Position numbers and translations under genes: made by a program. Below the pieces are notes generated by a model. That model saw nothing but the letters and a program-made list of their open reading frames with translations, ran no database searches and was not told the origin of the DNA. From an uncultured Paludibaculum sp. (GTDB lineage: Bacteria; Acidobacteriota; Terriglobia; Bryobacterales; Bryobacteraceae): a stretch of 64,000 nt of DNA. This document shows positions 1-9,678 of this stretch, in pieces. Numbering within the stretch: position 1 is the stretch's first letter; every line of letters starts with the position of its first letter. The stretch lies in assembly GCF_963665245.1 (NCBI RefSeq), contig NZ_OY762267.1, positions 1 through 64,000 on the forward strand, in the 5' to 3' direction.

Positions 1-818
1 TATGTTTTTGTACTGCACGTGAAAGGACAATTTTTCAAGATCCTTTCCTTATTAACCAAATCTTCAACTGTATCCTTGTGAGTGATACGAACCACATCCT
101 GTTCAATAATAGGACCGGCATCAAGCTCAGTAGTTACATAGTGACTTGTTGCACCAATAATTTTCACACCTCTTTCAAAAGCTGCATGATAAGGTTTAGC
201 ACCTACGAATGCCGGAAGGAAAGAGTGGTGTATATTGATAATTCTGTTAGGATAAGAATTGATCATGTTTTCAGAATATAACCTGCATATATCTCGCTAA
301 AACATAAAGTTCACTCTTATGTTTAGCAAGAAGCTCCATTTCTTTAGCTTCCTGTTCAGCTTTAGTTTCCTTAGTAAATAGGGAAAAGGTAGAACGGAAT
401 ACCAAATTTATCTGCCACATGTTGCAAGTTTGGGTGATTACTTATAATAAGAGGAATATCCACATTCCATTCACCGTTAGCATAACGTGCAAGCATGTCA
501 AACAAGCAATGAGACATTTTAGAAAAACAAATATCGCCATGCGTGGTTTAACATCCGAGAAATATAGACGGAAGTTCATTTCATATTTCTGAGCGTACAA
601 AGTATCGAAGTAATCTTCTATTTTTTCTCTTGGGATAAGAAAATCGCTTAGTTCCCACTCAATTCTCATAAAGAAAATGTTTTCAATATGATCAACGTAC
701 TGATCAAGATAAACAATATTTCCTTTATTAATCGTAATAAATCTGTTACCGCGGATATAATCCCCGGTTTATCGGGACAGTGAAGTAACAACTTTGCGGT
801 ATTTTTGTTTGCTTGCAT
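1..818 (-). pseudogene. purU: purU, formyltetrahydrofolate deformylase, broken by indels and cut by the window edge
   Basis: The product would hydrolyse 10-formyl-tetrahydrofolate to formate and tetrahydrofolate in one-carbon and purine metabolism. Reading the minus strand from ATG at 818 and jumping frames gives a continuous PurU: an N-terminal ACT-like part (LLLHCPDKPGIISAVTD), then IPREKIEDYFDTLYAQKYEM, then the catalytic formyltransferase part with [10 protein letters not shown] and [20 protein letters not shown]. At least five small indels break the frame, near 48, 276, 376, 524 and 740, all in or beside short homopolymers. About 10 C-terminal residues lie beyond position 1. The conserved sequence between the breaks suggests sequencing error rather than decay. 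Codon use and the Bacteroidetes-type promoter box upstream differ from the GC-rich remainder of the window. Identity is clear; whether the gene is truly broken is not. Confidence 0.85.
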
Positions 819-851
819 CTTATTTATCATTAGTTATCATTATGAGTTCGG

Positions 852-859
852 CAAAAATA
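852..859 (-). promoter_or_regulatory. Bacteroidetes-type -7 box upstream of purU
   Basis: On the minus strand the sequence TATTTTTG matches the TAnnTTTG -7 element used by the Bacteroidetes primary sigma factor. It lies 33 bp upstream of the purU ATG. A matching -33 TTG at 19-21 bp spacing is not clear, so only the -7 box is called. Confidence 0.45.
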
Positions 860-994
860 GCGAATTATTGCCAAAGAACGAATATTAAAGCAAGACGTTT
901 GTATTAAATGTTATTGTTTGTCACTTCGAACAGCATAAAAGATGCTTTTATGGAAATAAAATGAATAAAAAATGAGTTTTTTTTCTTTTAGTAC

Positions 995-1024
995 TTGCAG
1001 AATTAAAATAAATGTCTACCTTTG
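995..1024 (+). promoter_or_regulatory. Bacteroidetes-type -33/-7 promoter for the tRNA-Asp pair
   Basis: TTG at 995-997 and TACCTTTG at 1017-1024 are separated by 19 bp. This fits the Bacteroidetes consensus (TTG, 19-21 bp, TAnnTTTG) and sits 36 bp before the first tRNA-Asp. It is not a typical promoter of a GC-rich acidobacterium. Confidence 0.65.
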
Positions 1025-1060
1025 CATCCGCAATCAGAAATGGTAGCAATGCAAAAAACT

Positions 1061-1135
1061 GGTGCGTTAGTTCAGTTGGTTAGAATACATGCCTGTCACG
1101 CATGGGGGTCACGAGTTCGAGTCTCGTACGCACGC
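1061..1135 (+). tRNA. tRNA-Asp (GTC), copy 1
   Basis: The cloverleaf has acceptor 5' strand GGTGCGT, D-arm TTCAGTTGGTTAGAA, anticodon stem CATGC/GCATG with loop CTGTCAC (anticodon GTC) and T-arm ACGAG-TTCGAGT-CTCGT. Compared with the second copy it has one extra G in the variable region (five Gs instead of four) and a G where the last acceptor-stem C should pair. Both may be sequencing errors. It forms a tandem transcription unit with copy 2. Confidence 0.85.
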
Positions 1136-1186
1136 CCAACGAAATTTGCATTTGCAACCTTGATGAAAGTAATTTATTGAAATATT

Positions 1187-1260
1187 GGTGCGTTAGTTCA
1201 GTTGGTTAGAATACATGCCTGTCACGCATGGGGTCACGAGTTCGAGTCTCGTACGCACCG
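1187..1260 (+). tRNA. tRNA-Asp (GTC), copy 2
   Basis: This is a complete 74-nt cloverleaf. Acceptor GGTGCGT pairs with ACGCACC, the discriminator is G, the anticodon loop is CTGTCAC (anticodon GTC), and the T-arm is regular. It is nearly identical to copy 1, 52 nt upstream, and is followed directly by an intrinsic terminator. Confidence 0.93.
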
Positions 1261-1267
1261 CAAGAGA

Positions 1268-1300
1268 AGCTCTGAAAACTTTGTTTTCGGGGCTTTTTTT
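1268..1300 (+). terminator. Intrinsic terminator after the tRNA-Asp pair
   Basis: A 12-bp stem with G-U pairs (AGCTCTGAAAAC at 1268-1279 with GTTTTCGGGGCT at 1283-1294) has a 3-nt loop and runs into a T tract to 1300. It closes the two-tRNA unit. Confidence 0.8.
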
Positions 1301-1400
1301 ATGTCCGACCGCAAGTATATTCTAAAATAAGATTAAGCAATAAAATGAATCCCCACATAATATGGAATAGTGATATATTTAAATGTCTAAAGTGCGATTA

Positions 1401-2160
1401 TCACAAATGATTTTGTAGATATCTTGGATGACTGAATTTTAATGTTATCATTATGACATTAGTAACAATGTAATCGGCTAATTTTGCATATTTGTGTTCT
1501 AATTGTATTTGAGGAGCAAAAGTTTTGCTAAATAATCTATAGCCTAAATAGGCTCCAATAAAGTACATCTCAGATATTCCATATATTTTATTTAAGCTAC
1601 ATTGAGTTCTAAATCGAACATAATCAAAGAAATCATTTAATGAAAAAAGTAATGAAATAGCGTCTAAATCATATATAGACATTGCTACTAAGGTATTTGA
1701 TTTTGTTCTATTTCTGCAGACTTTATGTACGATATAGATGAAATAGTTGGATATTGATCTAATGTAATACATATATTATAAATGCTACTTACATTTGACA
1801 TAGCTTGAATCTTTTTTAAACTATAATAACCAGTATAGTTTTCAAGGCAATTGATACATAATTACTCCTTGTCCGTAAGCATCAGCGATAGCTTCTGTAA
1901 AATTCTTTATTTATTGCATCGTAGTCACCTTGTTTGGACATATAAGTCAGGCGTTTACTTTTATTTGAAATACCACAGCGCTTTCTTTATAACGAGTAAA
2001 ATATCTATGTCAGTTAGAATATTTGCCGATTTTGTCTTTTTGATTAATTGTCCCAAATGAATATCAACATCCTTCATATTTTTGTTTCAAAATAGAATAT
2101 ACAATTCTTTCCGCAGTTTTACCTCTTAAATCTCCAATATATTCTTTTTTGAAGCTTTCT
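1401..2160 (-). pseudogene. Unrecognised AT-rich gene, frameshifted and cut at the composition junction
   Basis: The readable C-terminal frame (about 1836 down to 1401) contains ENYTGYYSLKKI, MYYIRSISNYFIYIVHKVCR and, near the end, YLGYRLFSKTFAPQIQLEHK. Upstream, switching frames recovers plausible coding pieces as far as the junction, for example ESFKKEYIGDLRGKTAERIV, DIHLGQLIKKTKSANIL, DIDILLVIKKALWYF, SKRLTYMSKQGDYDAINKEF and EAIADAYGQGVIMYQLP. This suggests one gene of 250 residues or more with several indels whose 5' end is lost at about 2165. I do not recognise the family. Its base composition matches purU and the tRNAs, not the DNA to the right. Confidence 0.4.
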
Positions 2161-2180
2161 GATCTAAGGCCCCGGAGCGA
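2160..2180. other. Abrupt composition junction: AT-rich Bacteroidetes-like DNA to GC-rich Acidobacteria-like DNA
   Basis: Left of about 2165 the sequence is strongly AT-rich. Right of about 2170 it is strongly GC-rich for the remaining 61.8 kb. The change occurs inside a coding frame on the left. No integrase, IS end, direct repeat or tRNA end marks the point. Confidence 0.8.
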
Positions 2181-2200
2181 GTTGGTCGTCGTCTGACATG

Positions 2201-2603
2201 TCACGATTCTACTGGGCAGCAGGCGCGAGCAGCAGGCGGAGCGGAGACAGCGGCCCCAGCGGCATTGTAGTCAAACGTCACGTAATGCTCCTTGGCGAGC
2301 GGCAGCCCTTCGAGGACGGCTTTGGCTTCGTCCACCGTTTTGCAGTTCATCAGAAAGACGACGCCCTTCCCGTCGCCCCGGGCGTACCATTGCTGGATCT
2401 TGCCGTCGAGGTAGAGTTCGACCGTCTCGCGGACCTCGGTCTGCATCACCTTGGAAATCTGCTCTCTCGTGATGCCGGGGTTGACGGAGAGGGTTGCTAG
2501 AACATGGGTGACTTTGGGTGCGGCGGGGGGGTTGCGCCCACAGAGAGATTGAGGCGATGGCCGGAAGAAGGAAACGTCCCAGTCGTTTTAGTTGCATATA
2601 CAA
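2201..2603 (-). pseudogene. Small exported protein, one-base frameshift in a 7-G run
   Basis: The first frame begins MYMQLKRLGRFLLPAIASIS and ends in SLWAQ, a signal-peptide-like leader. If one base is removed from the G run at 2525-2531 it joins in frame to PPAAPKVTHVLATLSVNP, GITREQISKVMQTEVRETVE, LYLDGKIQQWYARGDGKGVV and FLMNCKTVDEAKAVLEGLPL, ending near 2201. The intact protein would be about 133 residues. The C-terminal part looks like a small dimeric alpha/beta-barrel (YCII or muconolactone-isomerase-like) fold, as an inference from pattern only. It lies next to the composition junction. Confidence 0.6.
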
Positions 2604-2763
2604 CCAATATCACGAAACTGAGAACGGTGAGAATCTTTTTTTCAAGATCCGACGGCCGCCTTGTCGATTTGGCCGGGCGAGTTCCGACTCTACAGTAGAA
2701 TCCGGGGAGCTTCTGAGGGCCGACGCGGAGATCAGTGACTTGTCATCGAAAGGAGAACATACA

Positions 2764-3206
2764 GTGACTCTGCCAGTTTCCAGAACCCGGAGGGCCGTCG
2801 CGATCTTCGCCGGCTTTCTCTTCGTCGTGGTGGCCTCCACCGCCACCGACATGGCGTTCCATACCACTGGGGTCTTCCCGCCCTTGGGCCAGCGAATGTC
2901 CGACGCCTTGTTCGCGTTCGCTCTCGCCTATCGCAGCGTGTTCGCCATCATGGGGACCTATTTGACGTCGCGACTGGCTCCGACGTGGGGTGATGCCGCA
3001 GGCGATGCTGATGGGCGCGATCGGCCTTGCGGTTTCCACGTTGGGGGCCGTGGTCACGTGGGACAAGGGGCCCGAGTTCGGACCGCATTGGTATCCCGTT
3101 CTGCTCGCGGTCAGCTCGGTGCCGTGTTCCTGGGCCGGCGCCAGGTTGTTCCTGATGCGAGGGCACGGACAGGAAAGCAGCGCCGCACGCCTCGATCCAC
3201 GTGTAG
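2764..3206 (+). pseudogene. Small polytopic membrane protein, frameshifted
   Basis: GTG at 2764 follows a good ribosome site (AAGGAGA, about 8 nt away). The first frame encodes a membrane segment (AVAIFAGFLFVVVASTATDM) and a second (MSDALFAFALAYRSVFAIMG). After an indel near 2985 the reading continues in another frame with MPQAMLMGAIGLAVSTLGAV and YPVLLAVSSVPCSWAGARLF, giving four membrane segments in about 145 residues. The expected stop lies near 3204 but is out of frame as sequenced. No family is recognised. The next gene starts 24 nt later. Confidence 0.5.
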
Positions 3207-3229
3207 TTTCCAAAAAAAGAGAGACTCAG

Positions 3230-3694
3230 ATGAACAACATCACACCCTTCCTATGGTTTGACGCGCAGGCCGAAGAGGCAGCCGCGTTCTACGTTTCCCT
3301 GTTCAAGAACTCGCGCATCGTGCATTGTATCGCGGTATGGAGAAGCCGGCCCCGGCCCGGCAGGCACGGCAATGACGGTCAGCTTCGAGTTGAACGGGCG
3401 GCCCTTCACCGCGTTGAACGGCGGCCCGTACTTCAAGTTCAACGAGTCGGTGTCCTTCGTCATCGACTGTGAATGGCAGGAGGAGGTGGACCGGGGTTCT
3501 GGTCGGCGCTCTCGGAGGGCGGCGCGGAGAGTCAATGCGGCTGGCTCAAGGACAAGTACGGACTGTCCTGGCAAGTGATCCCCAGCGCGCTGGGCAAACT
3601 GTTGAGCGACCCGGATCCGGCGAAGGCCAAGCGCGTGATGGGGGCGATCCTCAAGATGAAGAAGATCATCATCGCCGATCTGGAGGCAGCTTAG
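3230..3694 (+). pseudogene. VOC/PhnB-like protein, two frameshifts
   Basis: ATG at 3230 gives MNNITPFLWFDAQAEEAAAF and YVSLFKNSRI, the usual start of PhnB-like vicinal-oxygen-chelate proteins (often annotated 3-demethylubiquinone-9 3-methyltransferase-like). Frame breaks near 3338 and 3490 split the remainder: YGEAGPGPAGTAMTVSFELN, GRPFTALNGGPYFKFNESVS, then WSALSEGGAESQCGWLKDKY and GLSWQVIPSALGKLLSDPDP, ending at the TAG at 3692-3694. The second break looks like two extra Gs. The restored length of about 155 residues is normal for the family. The conservation of all segments argues for sequencing error rather than gene death. Confidence 0.75.
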
Positions 3695-3785
3695 GCGGAC
3701 GGGCGCTGGGATCTATGCTGTTCCTGGGCGCGCTGGCCCTGGCGCGGTTTCCTGCAATCGATGCTCTTCGCGACGTCGGCCCCTG

Positions 3786-3905
3786 GACACGCTCACGTTG
3801 TTTAGCGTGAGCACGTTGTTCGTGAGTGTTGCCTTGCTGGCCTGCTTCGTCCCGGCCTGGCGCGCCGCACGGGTGGATCCCATGACGGCGCTCAGACAGG
3901 AGTAA
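3786..3905 (+). pseudogene. C-terminal remnant of an FtsX/MacB-type ABC permease
   Basis: The frame ending at TAA 3903-3905 reads [20 protein letters not shown], then [19 protein letters not shown]. This is the last transmembrane helix and the conserved C-terminal tail of the macrolide-exporter-like or ADOP permeases that are abundant in Acidobacteria. No N-terminal part exists upstream: the space back to the VOC stop is under 100 bp and holds only a short out-of-frame stretch. It is a deletion remnant or a product of local misassembly. Confidence 0.65.
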
Positions 3906-3913
3906 GGCGGTCA

Positions 3914-5549
<1,636 letters not shown>

Positions 5550-5609
5550 GGCTGGTGGACCTCCTGCGTCTACGGCTACAACAACCGCCGTACGATTTCA
5601 AGCCTCCCG

Positions 5610-7490
5610 TTAGCGGAGAAGCGAGAACGCGACCACCGCCGCGATAGCGAGGACGAGGAGAATGCTCAGGCCGACGATGAGCGGCATCATCGAGCTGGAC
5701 TTGACGGCCGGCGCCACCTTGGCGGCCGCCGCGGCGGCTGCGGAAGCAGCGGAGGGAACGGCCGGGGCCGAAGGCATGGCGGGCCGGGGCGGCGCCGCCA
5801 TCATACGCGTAAAGTCTCCGGGACCGGCTTTCACCGTGGGCAGCGGAGGAGCTGACGGCGCGGTGGGCATCGAGGGCATGGCGCTCTGCAACTGACCGTA
5901 GGGGGTGCTGGGGACGCGCGGCGCTTCCGGCACCGCGGCGACACCGGGCGAGAAGATGCGTGTGAACTCGCCGGGGGCGGCCGGAGCCGCAGCGGGGGCC
6001 GACGGAACGGGCGCCGATGGGGCCGGACGGAAGGTCTGCCCGGTGTCGAACATGTTCATCAGATCGTCCTTCTTGGGTTCCTGCCAGCCACCCAGGGGTG
6101 ACTGCGCGGGCTTCGGCGTGAAGGGCGCACTGACGTCCGGCGGGAGCGCGGATGACTGCCCGGGTGTCGCGTCGCCCGGCTTCCAGGTCGCGCGCAGCAT
6201 GCGGGTGAATTCGCCGGGCTCAGTGGACTGAGTGGCCGGAGGCGGGGCGGGTTGGGGCGGCCAGGCGGGCATGGCGTCGGCGTGCGGTTCCGGCGCAGGC
6301 GCGGCCGGGCGGTCCCAGGAGGCAGTCGACGGCGGAACCGGGGGTTGGCTCGCCGGCGCGGGCGATTCGCCGAACTGAGACGCCCGGATCATGCGTGTGA
6401 ACTCGCCGGGTTGGGAATCGGACTGAGGGATGGGCGGAGGCACCACGGCGGCCGGGGTTGGCGGGGTGACCGGAGGTGGGATGTGTTCCTGCCGTATCAT
6501 GCTCGTAAACTCTCCGGCCTGGGGCGCGGCAGGCGGCGGAGGCAGAGGTGGTGGTGCCGCGGCAGCCGGGGCCGGCGTGGCCGGTGGTGGGACATACTCG
6601 TGCTGCCGGATCATGCGGGTGAACTCGCCCGGTTCGGAAGACGCCGGGGGCGGCGCGGGCGCGGCAGCCGGTGGAGGGAAGCTGGCGGTGGGCGGAGGGG
6701 CTGGCACAGGCTGCGCGGCGGGCGGCTCCGGTTTGTACTGGCTGGCCTGCATCAGCCGCGTGAATTCGCCGGGTTCCGACGCGGACGCCAGGGGTTGGGG
6801 CGTGTCGAACATCGAAGGTTCCACAACGACAGGCGCGGGTTCGACCACCGACGGCGGTGGAGGTGGGGGCGCCGGCTGGCTGGCACGCATCAGCCGGGTG
6901 AACTCCCCTGGCTCCGACGAGGATGGCGGCGCCGCGGGTTCCGGGGTGATGGGCGGCGGAGGGTTCTGCTGGGCGGTCTTGAACTCACCGGCGTCCCACT
7001 GGGGAATTCGCATTCTTGTCTTGCCGGAGGGCGACCCGGCCGGCATGGCCCACTGGCCAGCCTTGCCGAGGTCACCGGTGGCGGGCGGCGCGCTGACGGG
7101 CGGCGGAGGGGGTGGCGGAACTACCTCCACGGGCGGCGCGACCGGCGCCACCACAGGTGGAGGAGCAGCGACGGCCTCGGCGCGTGGCGCGATGAGACCC
7201 GTGGACGCGCCCAACCACGTGCGGAACAGAAGGGCGCCGGGCAGCAGCGATGTTACGACGAAGACCGCCCCCTGCCATTCTCCAATCTCGACGATGTGGC
7301 ACTGCTGCTCAGAGGGCAACTCGCCCGCCTGCCGCAGCAGCGGCTCATCCTCGGCACCTCGCCCGGCCGGGAAAAGGTGCAGCAGCAGGATGCGTCCTGA
7401 TGTGCGTTCCTGCACGGGTACCGTCTGTTCCACGCTCACCGTTGGGTCGGCTAGCGGCTGTAGAAATTCATACTTGCGGTTGAGATCCAT
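5610..7490 (-). CDS. Proline-rich protein with nine GEFTRM-type motifs and a C-terminal membrane anchor, next to T6SS genes
   Basis: Start MDLNRKYEFLQPLADPTVSV (ATG at 7488-7490) has a GGAGG site 5 nt upstream; a longer in-frame extension exists but lacks such a site. The first 110 residues (RTSGRILLLHLFPAG, HIVEIGEWQGAVFVVTSLLP) recall the small lobe and hinge of a protein kinase, but no HRD or DFG motif follows. The remaining 480 residues are Pro/Ala-rich and carry a motif of the form (S/A)xPGEFTR(L/M)(M/I/L)R: one degenerate copy (AGEFKTAQ), six close copies, PGEFTRIFSPG and PGDFTRMMA. A single membrane helix (MPLIVGLSILLVLAIAAVVA) ends the protein at about residue 626. It is divergent from tssK with 114 bp between them; on its strand a TATAAT box lies at 7534-7539. 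Function is unknown. I infer a T6SS accessory or signalling scaffold. Confidence 0.7.
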   Translation of the reverse strand: MDLNRKYEFLQPLADPTVSVEQTVPVQERTSGRILLLHLFPAGRGAEDEPLLRQAGELPSEQQCHIVEIGEWQGAVFVVTSLLPGALLFRTWLGASTGLIAPRAEAVAAPPPVVAPVAPPVEVVPPPPPPPVSAPPATGDLGKAGQWAMPAGSPSGKTRMRIPQWDAGEFKTAQQNPPPPITPEPAAPPSSSEPGEFTRLMRASQPAPPPPPPSVVEPAPVVVEPSMFDTPQPLASASEPGEFTRLMQASQYKPEPPAAQPVPAPPPTASFPPPAAAPAPPPASSEPGEFTRMIRQHEYVPPPATPAPAAAAPPPLPPPPAAPQAGEFTSMIRQEHIPPPVTPPTPAAVVPPPIPQSDSQPGEFTRMIRASQFGESPAPASQPPVPPSTASWDRPAAPAPEPHADAMPAWPPQPAPPPATQSTEPGEFTRMLRATWKPGDATPGQSSALPPDVSAPFTPKPAQSPLGGWQEPKKDDLMNMFDTGQTFRPAPSAPVPSAPAAAPAAPGEFTRIFSPGVAAVPEAPRVPSTPYGQLQSAMPSMPTAPSAPPLPTVKAGPGDFTRMMAAPPRPAMPSAPAVPSAASAAAAAAAKVAPAVKSSSMMPLIVGLSILLVLAIAAVVAFSLLR

Positions 7491-7604
7491 CGCCCCTCCG
7501 GACAATTCGTAGCAAACTACCAGATGCACGTTTATTATAAGTAGCGGACGCAATTTGCGCGCGGCCGCCTTTGGACTGCTGTGCATGGGGAGCATCGCCG
7601 GAAC

Positions 7605-8942
7605 ATGAGATTCCTTTCTAGGGTGGTGTGGTCGGAGGGCATGTACCTTGGTCCGCACCACTTTCAGGTACAGGGTCGATACTTCGAAGACTCGCTTCAT
7701 TTCGCGGCTTCGGCGCTGATGGGCCAGCCCTATGGGCTGATGGGCTGCCTGCTGGACCCTGACGCCCTTTCCAACGGGACGTTATCGGTCATCCACGCTC
7801 GAGGTATCTTTCGGGACGGACTGCAATTTCACATGCCGGAATGCGACGCCCCGCCACCTCCGCGGGCCATCGGCGACCTGTTTCCGCCCATCCGCAGTTC
7901 CGTTGTCGTACTTCTGGGCGTGCCGGAACGCCTGGAGAACGGCCCCAATTGCTCGATGAACCCGGAAGCATCCAGCACGCGCTACGTCGCCCGGACGCGG
8001 CCCTACGCCGATGAGACCACGGGGCGGGATGAGCGGTCCATCGAGGTGGGGGGCAAGGATTTCCGGCTGCTGCTGGACACTGAGCCGCAGGAAGGGCTGG
8101 TGTGTCTGCCTCTGGCCCGGGTGATGCGCGATGGCGCCGGGCAGTACGTATTCGATCCCAGTTTTGTCCCGCCCACCCTGCAGATTGGAGCCAGCGAGCA
8201 CCTGATGCTGCTGCTGCGGCGGCTGATCGAGATTCTCGGCGAAAAGAGCGCCACGCTGAGCCGCGCTCCGGCCGGTGGCGGCGACCGGTCGTCCCGCGAG
8301 GTCGCCAATTTCTGGCTGCTGCACGCGGTGAACAGCGCCCTGGCCGCCCTGCGGCACCAGTGGACGTCCAAACGCGGGCATCCCGAGGAAATTTTTCTGG
8401 AACTGTCCCGGCTGGCCGGCGCACTGTGCACGTTCAGCCTGGACTCCCATCCGCGCAATCTGCCGGCCTTTGACCACGACAATCCGGGGCCCTGCTTCGA
8501 TGCGCTCGACTATCACATTCGAACCCATCTGGAGATCACGGTGCCCACACGCTGCATCGAGATCCCTCTGGTGCAGACAGCGGCCAGTTTCTATGAGGGC
8601 GACATCACAGATACGCGGTGCCTCGACCGTTCATCGTGGGTGATCGCGCTGCACGCCACCACCGGCGATGCCGATCTCATCGAGAAGGCGCCGCGTCTGG
8701 TGAAGGTCTGTTCCGCCAAGTTCATTGGCGAACTGGTGAAGCGCGCGATGGGCGGCCTGCCGATGGCCTATCTGCCCATGCCGCCGCCCTCTGTTCCCTC
8801 GCGGGTGGAATCGCAGTATTTCGGGGTTTCGAAGTCCGGTCCCTTCTGGGACAACATCGTGGTGACGCGCCGGGTGGGCATCTATGTTCCGGCCGAATTG
8901 CCCGATCCTGATGTGAAGCTCTTTGTCGTTCTGGATGCGTGA
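7605..8942 (+). CDS. tssK: TssK, type VI secretion baseplate subunit
   Basis: TssK trimers join the T6SS baseplate to the TssJLM membrane complex in the cytoplasm. The protein (445 residues) starts MRFLSRVVWSEGMYLGPHHF, the highly conserved TssK N-terminus. It continues with FPPIRSSVVVLLGVPERLEN and ends with FWDNIVVTRRVGIYVPAELP. The length is normal. I prefer ATG 7605 over an in-frame GTG at 7581 because the family homology begins there. It is the first gene of the plus-strand tssK-tssL-tssM unit and is separated from tssL by 10 nt. Confidence 0.9.
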   Translation: MRFLSRVVWSEGMYLGPHHFQVQGRYFEDSLHFAASALMGQPYGLMGCLLDPDALSNGTLSVIHARGIFRDGLQFHMPECDAPPPPRAIGDLFPPIRSSVVVLLGVPERLENGPNCSMNPEASSTRYVARTRPYADETTGRDERSIEVGGKDFRLLLDTEPQEGLVCLPLARVMRDGAGQYVFDPSFVPPTLQIGASEHLMLLLRRLIEILGEKSATLSRAPAGGGDRSSREVANFWLLHAVNSALAALRHQWTSKRGHPEEIFLELSRLAGALCTFSLDSHPRNLPAFDHDNPGPCFDALDYHIRTHLEITVPTRCIEIPLVQTAASFYEGDITDTRCLDRSSWVIALHATTGDADLIEKAPRLVKVCSAKFIGELVKRAMGGLPMAYLPMPPPSVPSRVESQYFGVSKSGPFWDNIVVTRRVGIYVPAELPDPDVKLFVVLDA

Positions 8943-8952
8943 GGCCCAGCCT

Positions 8953-9669
8953 ATGTCACAGCCCTACACCGCGGAAACGGCCTCGCGCCGTCCTTCGAAT
9001 CTGGCCCTGATCCTGCAGGAAGCGCTCACAGCCACCGTGCGCATCCGTTCGATGCCGCAGGCCGTGTCGAGCGAAGAAGCGTTCCGGCAACAGATGCGCG
9101 AGGCTCTGAAGCTCGCCGCCCAGGAGGCGCGCAGTCCCGGCGGCTATTCCCCGGAAGACATCAAGATGGCGATCTTCGCCGTGGTGGGCTTCCTGGACGA
9201 ATCGATTCTCAAGGCCGGTAACCGAACCTTCTCGGAATGGCCGACCAAGCCGCTGCAGGAGGAGTTCTTTGGGACGCACCTGGCCGGCGAGCTCTTCTAT
9301 CAGAACCTGGAACGGTTGCTCAAAATGGAGGACTCCGCCGAGCTGGCCGACCTGCTGGAAGTGCATCAGCTCTGCATGCTGCTGGGCTTCCGGGGCCGCT
9401 ACATTGCACGCAGCCCCATGGAGTTCCAGGCCGTTCTCAACACCGTCGCCGACAAGATCGCACGCATCCGCGGAGAGTACGGCGCGCTGACAGAAGCCTG
9501 GCGCCTGCCCAACGAACGAATCGTGCAGGGCGCCGATCCCTGGAGCAAGCGGCTGCTGTATACGGCCATCGGCTGTCTGGCCTTCACTCTGCTACTCTAC
9601 GCCGGTTTCAAATGGTCGCTCGTCTCGGGGGTCTCGGAAGTGGCCGCCGTCCATGTCCGCAGCCGCTAG
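8953..9669 (+). CDS. tssL: TssL/DotU, type VI secretion inner-membrane protein (short form)
   Basis: TssL anchors the baseplate at the inner membrane together with TssM. The 238-residue protein has the DotU cytoplasmic helical domain (AIFAVVGFLDESIL, EEFFGTHLAGELFYQNLERL, LYQL-like LLGFRGRY) and one C-terminal membrane helix (AIGCLAFTLLLYAGFKWSLV). The chain then ends after a short periplasmic tail, so there is no OmpA-like peptidoglycan-binding domain. ATG 8953 is chosen over an upstream in-frame start because the latter overlaps tssK. It lies 9 nt from tssM. Confidence 0.9.
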   Translation: MSQPYTAETASRRPSNLALILQEALTATVRIRSMPQAVSSEEAFRQQMREALKLAAQEARSPGGYSPEDIKMAIFAVVGFLDESILKAGNRTFSEWPTKPLQEEFFGTHLAGELFYQNLERLLKMEDSAELADLLEVHQLCMLLGFRGRYIARSPMEFQAVLNTVADKIARIRGEYGALTEAWRLPNERIVQGADPWSKRLLYTAIGCLAFTLLLYAGFKWSLVSGVSEVAAVHVRSR

Positions 9670-9678
9670 GAGATCTCG

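Noticed and set aside
1061..1260. Second tRNA-Asp as a duplicated attachment site of an integrated island
   Set aside because: Both tRNAs are full length in one unit with their own promoter and terminator, and there is no integrase or phage gene nearby.
6252..7512. Long plus-strand open frames opposite the proline-rich gene
   Set aside because: They are shadows of a Pro/Ala-rich GC-biased gene and give low-complexity Gly/Arg proteins with no domain.
7534..7539. TATAAT box as a firm promoter of the proline-rich gene
   Set aside because: No -35 lies at normal spacing, so it is mentioned only in the gene entry.
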